DNA of 6,098 nt. Source: an uncultured Clostridia bacterium (GTDB taxonomy: Bacteria > Bacillota > Clostridia > TANB77 > CAG-508). Positions 1 to 5,322 of this stretch are shown piece after piece. The notes under the pieces were generated by a model, which was not told the DNA's origin, did not search any database, and saw only the letters and a list, made by a program, of their open reading frames with translations. Where the stretch lies: contig CAKOWP010000062.1 in the NCBI GenBank assembly GCA_934122385.1, positions 1-6,098 on the forward strand. Direction: 5' to 3'. Position numbers and translations under genes: made by a program. Positions within the stretch are counted from its first letter, which is position 1, and every line of letters begins with the position of its first letter.

Positions 1-8
1 CGGTTAAC

Positions 9-37
9 ATTATACTCTCATATATAATGTTTGTCAA
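9..37 (-). promoter_or_regulatory. Consensus sigma-A promoter directed left, out of the window
   Basis: Read on the minus strand, TTGACA (32-37) is followed by exactly 17 bases and then TATAAT (9-14). Both hexamers match the vegetative consensus exactly. Transcription would begin around position 2, so the gene served lies beyond the left edge. A 9-bp inverted repeat, AACATTATA (6-14) and TATAATGTT (23-31), covers the -10 box and most of the spacer and could be an operator. The promoter is seen directly; the operator role is inference. Confidence 0.7.
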
Positions 38-47
38 GGCTAACATA

Positions 48-91
48 GAACAAATCTGAAAAAATCTTTGATTTTTTCAGTAAATTTGTTC
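48..91. repeat. Long imperfect hairpin (11 bp + 8 bp stem)
   Basis: CTGAAAAAATC (56-66) pairs with GATTTTTTCAG (70-80) across a TTT loop. The stem continues through GAACAAAT (48-55) with ATTTGTTC (84-91) past a three-base bulge at 81-83. No T-tract follows directly on either strand, so it is not an obvious terminator. It lies between the ZIP gene terminator and the leftward promoter at 9-37, so a regulatory or insertion-remnant role is possible. Function unknown. Confidence 0.55.
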
Positions 92-97
92 GTGTGC

Positions 98-120
98 GAA
101 AATTTATGTAATAAATTTTC
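98..120. repeat. 10-bp A/T-rich hairpin
   Basis: GAAAATTTAT (98-107) and ATAAATTTTC (111-120) are perfect inverted repeats around a three-base loop. Being almost wholly A/T, it carries little weight alone; it matters as one of a series of consecutive hairpins in 6-214. Confidence 0.4.
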
Positions 121-133
121 TGTACCATAAAGC

Positions 134-175
134 TTTATATATTATGAAAGTTGCATAACTTTCATAATATATAAA
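134..175. repeat. Perfect 19-bp inverted repeat with GCAT loop
   Basis: Bases 134-152 are exactly complementary to 157-175, leaving a four-base loop (153-156). The stem includes the mixed-sequence core ATTATGAAAGTT / AACTTTCATAAT, so it is not explained by A/T content alone. Its right arm shares bases 173-175 with the outer stem of the terminator at 173-214, so the two cannot both form at full length. It could be a binding site for a dimeric regulator, a mobile-element end or an RNA hairpin. Function unknown. Confidence 0.6.
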
Positions 176-214
176 AATGACACATTTTGCTAATTTTAGC
201 ATGTGTCATTTTTT
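173..214 (-). terminator. Intrinsic terminator of the ZIP transporter gene (works in both directions)
   Basis: The outer stem AAAAATGACACAT (173-185) pairs with ATGTGTCATTTTT (201-213). An inner GCTA/TAGC stem (189-192, 197-200) caps it, with a TTT bulge on one side. On the minus strand it follows the ZIP stop codon by about 20 bases and ends in a run of T (complement of 173-177). On the plus strand it also ends in six T, so it could stop transcription from either side. Confidence 0.75.
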
Positions 215-232
215 AATAAGTCATTTTATTTT

Positions 233-1009
233 TTATCCCAACGCAACATCTAATATCATCATAATTGTAAACCCAATTGCAACACCAATAGTGCCAATAT
301 TAGAATGTTCTCCTGCTTGTGACTCTGGAATCAATTCTTCTACAACAACATAAATCATTGCACCTGCTGCAAAAGATAGCAAATATGGTAAAATTGGAAC
401 AACTGCATTTGTAAGAAGTATTGTAATAATTGCACCAATTGGCTCAACAATCCCCGACAAAGTCCCATACAAAAATGCTTTTGGCTTTGAAACTCCCTCA
501 CTTTTTAATGGCATTGAAATAATTGCACCTTCTGGAAAGTTTTGTATAGCAATTCCAACTGCTAGTGCAAAAGCACTTGCCATTGTAATTCCTGCATTTT
601 GTGCTAGTGCTCCTGCAAAAGTAACCCCAACTGCCATTCCTTCTGGTATGTTGTGTAATGTTACCGCAAATACCATCATTGTTGTCTTCTTCAACTTTGC
701 TTTCATCCCTTCTGGCTTTTCGCTTTCTAAGTGCATATGTGGTACTACACTATCTAATACTAAAAGAAATACAATTCCTAATAAAAATCCTATCGCCGCC
801 GGAATCCAAGCAACTTTTCCTTGTGTTTCTGCCATTTCTATTGATGGTATTAATAATGACCATACTGATGCCGCTATCATTACTCCTGATGCAAATCCTA
901 ATAAGATTTTTTCTACTTTTTTGTTCATTTCTTTTTTCATTAAGAATACCATTGCGGCTCCAAGTGTTGTGCCTAAAAATGGTATTGCAAGTCCAATAAC
1001 TAAATCCAT
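233..1009 (-). CDS. ZIP-family divalent metal transporter (GufA/ZupT-like)
   Basis: An integral membrane carrier expected to bring zinc or related divalent cations (iron, manganese) into the cytoplasm. The 258 residues fit the usual size of bacterial ZIP proteins with about eight membrane helices. The hallmark metal-site motifs are present: HNIPEG at 119-124 (helix 4) and QNFPEG at 156-161 (helix 5), giving H119, N120, E123, Q156, N157 and E160 as likely ligands. GIVEP (186-190) supplies E189 in helix 6, and E224/E225 lie in helix 7. The Q at the start of the second motif is typical of the GufA branch. The 90-110 loop has a short HMH, possibly a metal-collecting site. ATG 1007-1009 is set by AAGGAGG (1016-1022) with six bases between. 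It appears to be transcribed alone: terminator just downstream, divergent gene upstream. Metal specificity cannot be read from sequence. Confidence 0.93.
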   Translation of the reverse strand: MDLVIGLAIPFLGTTLGAAMVFLMKKEMNKKVEKILLGFASGVMIAASVWSLLIPSIEMAETQGKVAWIPAAIGFLLGIVFLLVLDSVVPHMHLESEKPEGMKAKLKKTTMMVFAVTLHNIPEGMAVGVTFAGALAQNAGITMASAFALAVGIAIQNFPEGAIISMPLKSEGVSKPKAFLYGTLSGIVEPIGAIITILLTNAVVPILPYLLSFAAGAMIYVVVEELIPESQAGEHSNIGTIGVAIGFTIMMILDVALG

Positions 1010-1044
1010 ATTTTTCCTCCTTGATTTTTTAAATTTTTCATGCT

Positions 1045-1050
1045 ATTATA
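1045..1050 (-). promoter_or_regulatory. Possible -10 box for the ZIP transporter gene
   Basis: TATAAT on the minus strand lies about 36 bases before the start codon, giving a short leader with the ribosome binding site. No good -35 hexamer is found 16-18 bases upstream, so the promoter is weak or needs an activator. I see no clear Zur/Fur-type palindrome. Confidence 0.35.
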
Positions 1051-1103
1051 CTTGTTAGAATTAATTCATATTATATAATTTTGAGAAAGGTAGGTAGTAT
1101 TTG

Positions 1104-1277
1104 ATGAGTAGTAAACAAACCAAAAGACCTGCTGAGCTGCTTGCAGAACGGCTTCGTATGTCAAATTCAGATTTAAATGTGATCTTAGCAATGGATCAGC
1201 TAAGACGTAAAAAGCAGGAAGAAAGATTATCCGATGAAGAAATCGTTGCTTCTAGCAAACAGCTGTATTATTTTTAA
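1104..1277 (+). CDS. Small hypothetical protein, 57 residues, charged
   Basis: A complete frame from ATG 1104 to TAA 1277, not recognised as any family. The translation begins MSSKQTKRPAELLAERLRM and ends SSKQLYYF. It is hydrophilic, rich in K/R/E/D and leucine, with no membrane segment. Residues about 8-45 look mostly helical, with alternating basic and acidic patches (QLRRKKQEERLSDEEI), so a small DNA-, RNA- or protein-binding role is conceivable but unproven. GAAAGG (1085-1090) is a possible, rather distant ribosome binding site; TTG at 1101 is an alternative start. Evidence that it is real: a near-perfect terminator six bases after the stop, and codons such as CTG, CAG, CGG and CGT that are scarce in the neighbours. 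By count it has 64 G+C in 174 bases (37%), visibly above the surrounding DNA, which hints at acquisition. Confidence 0.65.
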   Translation: MSSKQTKRPAELLAERLRMSNSDLNVILAMDQLRRKKQEERLSDEEIVASSKQLYYF

Positions 1278-1282
1278 TTCAG

Positions 1283-1311
1283 ACAGAGTCTACAATTTAG
1301 ACTCTGTTTTT
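1283..1311 (+). terminator. Intrinsic terminator of the 57-residue gene
   Basis: ACAGAGTCTA (1283-1292) and TAGACTCTGT (1298-1307) form a perfect 10-bp stem with a five-base loop, followed by four T. The stop codon at 1275-1277 is immediately upstream. This is a textbook rho-independent terminator and the strongest support that the preceding small frame is expressed. Confidence 0.85.
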
Positions 1312-1618
1312 ATAAATGTTCTTCGTTGTGTTCCTCATTTTCATTATTTCCCAAAAACTCAAATTTAAGCATTGTACTTTTTATTGCATGATACAAAACC
1401 TTATAAATTTTATCTTCATCCTTGATTTGCACCTGCATCAATAGAATTTTCTACTAACTTTTTTTCTACATTTGCAGGTATTTCTATTTCTTAACCTTTC
1501 TAGAAAGCACATTATTAACAACAATAGAAATTACTAAACTACCAACTGTTGCATTAAATGTAACATCAATTATTAAAATTGATAAAAATAACCTTGTTTT
1601 TCCAAGAAAACGAAATGG
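1310..1618 (-). pseudogene. Degenerate minus-strand coding remnant, three frames
   Basis: This stretch holds no intact gene of convincing size, but the minus strand reads as protein-like pieces in successive frames. Piece 1 (1618 down to stop 1484-1486) gives 44 residues with one hydrophobic helix (LFLSILIIDVTF, then VGSLVISIVV) and a basic end, VLSRKVKK. Piece 2, in another frame, reads EIEIPANVEKKLVENSIDAG and ends at TGA 1416-1418. Piece 3 (ATG 1436-1438 to TAA 1310-1312, 42 residues) reads MQVQIKDEDKIYKVLYHAIK and continues to an acidic tail ending EEHNEEHL. Joined through two frameshifts they could be one former membrane-anchored protein. Piece 2 also strongly resembles the MutL ATPase motif. 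None has a ribosome binding site. Piece 3 could alternatively be a tiny real gene. Confidence 0.4.
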
Positions 1619-1809
1619 CTATGACTAAAAATATTTCTAAGATTTTATTGGATAATAGTTTTGATTCAAAGAATCTTGATGAAAAGGTTCATATTGCTAT
1701 TCACTTGATTGATGATTTGTGTCATGAGATTGTTTATCATAAGCACAAGGATTTGGATTATGATGTTATGATTAATTTGGTTATCGAAAATATATTGAAT
1801 TTTATATAG
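1615..1809 (+). CDS. Small hypothetical acidic protein, 64 residues
   Basis: Not recognised. The frame is open from an earlier ATG at 1579, but ATG 1615 (MAMTKNISKILLDNSFDSKN) or 1621 is more likely, because the extra residues (IKITLFFQENE) look like translated noncoding DNA. The 64-residue product is probably all-helical and soluble, with a His/Cys-bearing middle (HIAIHLIDDLCHEIVYHKHK), a Leu/Ile periodicity and an acidic patch (KDLDYD). No metal-site family can be assigned from this. No start has a convincing ribosome binding site, and the sequence just upstream is the gene-debris region. It may therefore be a silent or truncated gene whose 5' end was replaced. No clear terminator follows. 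Confidence 0.45.
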   Translation: MAMTKNISKILLDNSFDSKNLDEKVHIAIHLIDDLCHEIVYHKHKDLDYDVMINLVIENILNFI

Positions 1810-1933
1810 AATTCTGTTATAATTTTAATATAATTTTTTATTATTATGCTAAGTGCATATTTATATAAATGATAATATTAATTTAATATTATTTAGTTAC
1901 AATTAATTGGTTTGACAACGAAAGGAGATTCTT

Positions 1934-2398
1934 ATGAATGAAAAAGAACGGTCAGCAAAAAAAATTAAAGAGGAACTAAAAAAAGAGTCAAGAGTTCAAA
2001 ATTTAATTTTTTTAGATTTATTTATAGCAATTTTTTTAGGATTTCTATCTTTAATTATTAGCACAGCCACTAGCACTCCTCTAATAATTTATTTGTCTAT
2101 TATATTGCTAGTTATAATAATATTAGATTTTGCATTAAAAAAGCCTTTGGATAAGATTTTTGATATTAATTACCTTTTCTGTACTGAAGAATATGTGGAG
2201 GTTGTTCCATTACCACTTCAAAAATACGAGTTTCTTCGTTTAACTAAAACAGATACTACAAAATTTTATGCAACTCTAAAAAATGAACTTGAAGTTACTG
2301 TTTATATACAAATCAGTGCTGACGAAAAACTTAAGTTTTTTGAAAACATATCTCTTGTAGATTTGGATCTTTACTACGCAATAATCAAACCCGAATAA
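1934..2398 (+). CDS. Hypothetical two-helix membrane protein, 154 residues
   Basis: Not recognised as a named family. The first 20 residues are a very basic, helical head (NEKERSAKKIKEELKKESR). Two closely spaced membrane helices follow (about 24-43 and 49-68), joined by a short STATSTP turn, so both ends should face the cytoplasm. The remaining roughly 85 residues form a soluble, mixed alpha/beta domain (FCTEEYVEVVPLPLQKYEFLRL; then LEVTVYIQIS). The hairpin-anchor plus cytosolic-domain design is common in small clostridial proteins of unknown role. Translation evidence is strong: AAAGGAG (1921-1927) six bases before ATG 1934, and a strong terminator just after the stop. It converges with the ABC transporter gene and appears monocistronic. 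Confidence 0.8.
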   Translation: MNEKERSAKKIKEELKKESRVQNLIFLDLFIAIFLGFLSLIISTATSTPLIIYLSIILLVIIILDFALKKPLDKIFDINYLFCTEEYVEVVPLPLQKYEFLRLTKTDTTKFYATLKNELEVTVYIQISADEKLKFFENISLVDLDLYYAIIKPE

Positions 2399-2450
2399 CA
2401 TTCCCCCCGCATAAAGTTTCTTATAATCTTTATGCGGAGGATGTTTTTTT
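2398..2450 (+). terminator. Strong intrinsic terminator between convergent genes
   Basis: CCGCATAAAG (2407-2416) pairs perfectly with CTTTATGCGG (2428-2437) around an 11-base loop. The stem can lengthen through flanking ACAT..CC / GGATGT with small bulges, and seven T follow (2444-2450). It directly follows the stop of the membrane-protein gene. On the minus strand the hairpin is followed by a G-rich stretch rather than U, so it would end the ABC transporter transcript only weakly. Confidence 0.85.
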
Positions 2451-2479
2451 ATTTTTGCTTCTACATTTCTATGCTATGA

Positions 2480-5083
2480 TTACTCAGTTCTTAGTGCAAT
2501 TACTGGGTCTTTTTTACTTGCAATTTTAGCTGGAATTAAACCTGCTATAATTGTCAAGAACATGCTAATAAGAACTAATACAACACCGGCCTTAAATGGT
2601 ACAGCAGTTACCACTTTAACACCTGTTACAGCATAAATCATACTATTTATTGGAAGTGTTAATAATACTGTAATGCCTATTCCTATAAGACCTGATATTA
2701 AACCAATAATCAAAGTTTCTGCATTAAATACTCTCGAAATATCTTTTTTAGATGCACCAATTGCTCTTAAAATTCCAATTTCTTTTGTTCTTTCTAATAC
2801 AGAAATATATGTTATAATACCTATCATTATTGAAGATACTATTAATGATATTGCTACAAATGCAATTAATACATAACTTATTGTATTAATAATTTGGCTT
2901 ACAGATTTCATCATTGTTCCAACTATATCTGTGTAGCTTATTGTATTTTCTTCTTTTCCATCATCTCTTTGTTTTTGGTTATAATCTTCTATTGCACTTG
3001 ATATTTTATCTTTTGATTCAAAATCTTTTGGATAAATACTAATTGATGTTGGTGTATCAATATCAACTGCACCTAGTTTTTGTAGATTTTTTTCATAGCT
3101 TGAGTCTTTATTGGCTGAATATGCTTCCATCATTTTGGCAATTTCTTCACTACTTAATTTGCTCATTGCCATTCTTTGCTCTGTTGTCAAATTCTCCATT
3201 GAAGATGTATCTTCGTCTGTTGGAAATTTTAAACCAGAAAATACATTTACATCTTTGTTTTCTTTTTGTTCTTTTACAATTTGTGCGTCATTTGATTTTT
3301 CTACTACATATTCTTTTAATTGTTTTGTATATCCTATACCACTTGTAACAGAAGTACTTACAGCACTTTGTTCATTTTGTTTTATAATTCCAACCACTTT
3401 TACAGTTTCTGCATTATTAATTTTCTCTTTTAAATAATTATCATCATCTTCTTTGTTTACCCATAGCCCATTTTGTTTTTGATAATAGTCTGAATTTAAT
3501 AATAGCTTAAATTGTAGGTTTAAAAGGTTGTCATATGAATATGATGTTGATTCTTGATTTTCGTCAAATTTTTCTCCATTTTCTACTGCTTTCCATTTGT
3601 CTTTTAGTTCACTTTGATCTTTTAGTCCTAATGAATATAATGTGTAATCATCTATTCTTCCGTCTTCTTTTAATACTAAAACTACTTCATTATATTGTTT
3701 TGGCCAGTTTCCTTTTACTAAATCATATTGTGATTCTAGTAATTGTTGATTATCTAGCATTTCAAAACACACATCAGTATTTGTCATCATTGAACTTCCA
3801 AATACATATGACATTGCTGAATTGTTTTGTGCTTCTATCATATCACCCATTCCAAATGCGTTCATTACTGTACTTGGGTTTACTCTTACAATTCCATTGT
3901 TTGTATTTGCTCTATACAAGTTAATATTCAAGTCATATCCATATTTTATGCTATTACTATTTTTTGTAATTTCATTGTCGCCATCGTCCAAATATTTTTT
4001 TAATTCTTTCAAATTATTGCTTTGCTTTTTATTAGAAAGTGTTGTTATCATATCATTCATTATATCTGCTGAATATGCTTTTCCTTCTTCTTTGTTTTCC
4101 GTATTATCTGTATTTTCACCAGACATAGACTGCATTAAGCTTGACATATCTACTGTTGATTCTTCTATTGTAATTGGATATGAAGAAAGTGTATCTTCTT
4201 CTACTTTATTTATATAGTTTTGTACACCTGTTGAAATTGCTAAAATTAGTGCAATTCCTATTATTCCAATACTTCCAGCAAATGATGTTAATATTGTTCT
4301 TCCTTTTTTAGTCATTAAATTATTTAAACTTAGTCGTAATGCTGTAAGGAATTTCATTGATGTTCTTCTCTTTTTAGTTTCTTCCTTTTTCTCTTCTTTT
4401 TGATGTTCAATTGGGTCTGAATCATCTGTTATTTTTCCGTCAAGTATTTTTATAATTCTACTTGAATATTTTTCTGCAAGTTCTGGGTTGTGTGTAACCA
4501 TTATTATTAGTTTGTCTTTTGATATTTTCTTTAATATTTCCATTACTTGCACACTTGTTTTTGTATCTAATGCACCTGTTGGTTCATCTGCTAAAATTAT
4601 ATCTGGGTTATTTACTAAAGCTCTTGCTATTGCAACTCTTTGCATTTGTCCACCTGATAATTGGTTTGGCTTTTTGTGTATTTGTTCTTTTAGTCCAACT
4701 TCTTCTAGTGCTTTTATTGCTCTTGCTTTTCTTTCTTTCCTAGATACTCCTGAAATTGTTAATGCTAGCTCTACATTTGATAATACTGTTTGATGTCCTA
4801 TTAAGTTGTAACTTTGGAATACAAATCCTACTGAATAATTTCTATATGCGTCCCAGTCTCTGTCTTTAAAGTCTTTTGTTGATTTTCCATTTATTATTAG
4901 GTCTCCTGATGTATATCTATCTAGTCCTCCTATGATGTTTAAAAGCGTTGTTTTTCCACATCCACTTTGTCCTAGTATTGAAACAAATTCTGATTCTCTA
5001 AATTCTATGTTTATACCTTTTAAAGCTTCTACTTTTTCGTCTCCACTCACATATGTCTTTTTTATGTTTTTAAGTTTTAACAT
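2480..5083 (-). CDS. Fused ABC ATPase-permease, MacB/FtsX type
   Basis: An 867-residue type VII (MacB-like) ABC protein with ATPase and permease on one chain, expected to dimerise in the membrane. Family members export or extract peptides, antibiotics or envelope molecules by mechanotransmission; substrate here is unknown. ATPase domain, about 1-222: Walker A GQSGCGKT (38-45), Q-loop Q90, signature LSGGQ (142-146), Walker B IILADE (162-167), D-loop ALD (171-173), H-loop H198, all intact. A charged linker (about 226-242) leads to helix 1 (about 266-286). A large extracytoplasmic region follows (about 290-728; Asn/Ser/Asp/Lys-rich), larger than the usual MacB domain. Helices 2-4 lie near 730-760, 789-815 and 832-855. 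The conserved FtsX cytoplasmic segment ERTKEIGILRAIGASKKD (764-781) is present. ATG 5081-5083 has AAAGGAG six bases upstream. No accessory membrane-fusion protein or two-component regulator is visible; the leader may carry regulatory RNA. Confidence 0.93.
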   Translation of the reverse strand: MLKLKNIKKTYVSGDEKVEALKGINIEFRESEFVSILGQSGCGKTTLLNIIGGLDRYTSGDLIINGKSTKDFKDRDWDAYRNYSVGFVFQSYNLIGHQTVLSNVELALTISGVSRKERKARAIKALEEVGLKEQIHKKPNQLSGGQMQRVAIARALVNNPDIILADEPTGALDTKTSVQVMEILKKISKDKLIIMVTHNPELAEKYSSRIIKILDGKITDDSDPIEHQKEEKKEETKKRRTSMKFLTALRLSLNNLMTKKGRTILTSFAGSIGIIGIALILAISTGVQNYINKVEEDTLSSYPITIEESTVDMSSLMQSMSGENTDNTENKEEGKAYSADIMNDMITTLSNKKQSNNLKELKKYLDDGDNEITKNSNSIKYGYDLNINLYRANTNNGIVRVNPSTVMNAFGMGDMIEAQNNSAMSYVFGSSMMTNTDVCFEMLDNQQLLESQYDLVKGNWPKQYNEVVLVLKEDGRIDDYTLYSLGLKDQSELKDKWKAVENGEKFDENQESTSYSYDNLLNLQFKLLLNSDYYQKQNGLWVNKEDDDNYLKEKINNAETVKVVGIIKQNEQSAVSTSVTSGIGYTKQLKEYVVEKSNDAQIVKEQKENKDVNVFSGLKFPTDEDTSSMENLTTEQRMAMSKLSSEEIAKMMEAYSANKDSSYEKNLQKLGAVDIDTPTSISIYPKDFESKDKISSAIEDYNQKQRDDGKEENTISYTDIVGTMMKSVSQIINTISYVLIAFVAISLIVSSIMIGIITYISVLERTKEIGILRAIGASKKDISRVFNAETLIIGLISGLIGIGITVLLTLPINSMIYAVTGVKVVTAVPFKAGVVLVLISMFLTIIAGLIPAKIASKKDPVIALRTE

Positions 5084-5160
5084 GAATTTCTCCTTTCTTT
5101 AATATATATTATATTTATATCATAAATTTAGATTTTTTCATAGTTTTTTTATAAAATTAA
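5084..5160 (-). promoter_or_regulatory. A/T-rich leader of the ABC transporter with TTTTCATAGTT repeat
   Basis: On the minus strand this holds the ribosome binding site AAAGGAG (5090-5096) and a TATAAT-like -10 candidate without a good -35. TTTTCATAGTT (plus strand) occurs at 5135-5145 and again at 5170-5180 inside the upstream hairpin, an 11-base direct repeat. The transporter may be read from here, from the promoter at 5294-5322, or from both. Confidence 0.4.
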
Positions 5161-5182
5161 GGAACTATGTTTTCATAGTTCC
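5151..5182 (-). terminator. Terminator-like hairpin between the structured RNA and the ABC gene
   Basis: GGAACTATG (5161-5169) and CATAGTTCC (5174-5182) form a perfect 9-bp stem with a four-base loop. On the minus strand TTAATTTTAT follows, an imperfect U-tract; on the plus strand no T-run follows. It fits either the 3' end of a small RNA or the expression platform of an attenuator ahead of the transporter. Confidence 0.6.
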
Positions 5183-5287
5183 TCTAAATGTTGGTTATTT
5201 GGCAGGTGTGCCAAATCCTGCATCTCTTTTGACCACTAGGGTGTGTGGATGGCACTATTGTCCACTTCAAATAACTCTTTATATTGT
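5151..5287 (-). ncRNA. Candidate structured RNA or riboswitch-like leader, kissing-loop fold
   Basis: About 137 bases from the predicted start (near 5287) to the U-tract. A closing stem P1 pairs 5194-5201 with 5268-5275 (8 bp). Inside are P2 (5245-5249 with 5261-5265; 5 bp, 11-base loop) and P3 (5202-5206 with 5217-5221; 5 bp, 10-base loop). The two loops contain GTGCCA (5208-5213) and TGGCAC (5250-5255), complementary over six Watson-Crick pairs, so a loop-loop contact is likely. J2/3 is 23 bases, and P1 abuts P3 directly. The segment is less A/T-rich than its flanks, as expected of a conserved RNA. Strand is chosen from the promoter upstream and the U-tract downstream. The three-stem, kissing-loop outline recalls the purine riboswitch, but its core bases are absent and I cannot match a known class. 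It could be a leader of the ABC transporter or a free small RNA. Confidence 0.6.
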
Positions 5288-5293
5288 ACTTAT

Positions 5294-5322
5294 ATTATAT
5301 AACTTTTATTCATTTTTGTCTA
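5294..5322 (-). promoter_or_regulatory. Promoter of the structured RNA and possibly the ABC gene
   Basis: On the minus strand TAGACA (5317-5322, one mismatch to TTGACA) is followed by 17 bases and then TATAAT (5294-5299). The predicted start is near 5287. The -35 box lies within the last codons of the upstream nuclease gene, which is common for tightly packed genes. Confidence 0.7.

Noticed and set aside
648..1058. Overlapping plus-strand frames opposite the ZIP gene
   Set aside because: They are antisense shadows of a clearly real transporter gene, without binding sites or family resemblance.
1416..1490. Calling this a mutL gene
   Set aside because: Only about 17 residues match, with stops on both sides and no other MutL motif (DNG.GI, GFRGEAL) nearby; at most it is a fragment.
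2400..2450. Terminator for the ABC transporter gene on the minus strand
   Set aside because: The hairpin is followed on that strand by a run of G, not U, so it is assigned to the plus-strand gene only.
2673..4793. Many plus-strand frames of 67-131 codons opposite the ABC transporter
   Set aside because: All are antisense shadows; leucine/phenylalanine-rich translations arise from complementing Lys/Glu/Asn codons.
5194..5275. Assigning the RNA to the purine, SAM, T-box, cobalamin or SRP families
   Set aside because: The diagnostic core sequences of those classes are not present; only the general three-stem kissing-loop outline recalls the purine riboswitch.
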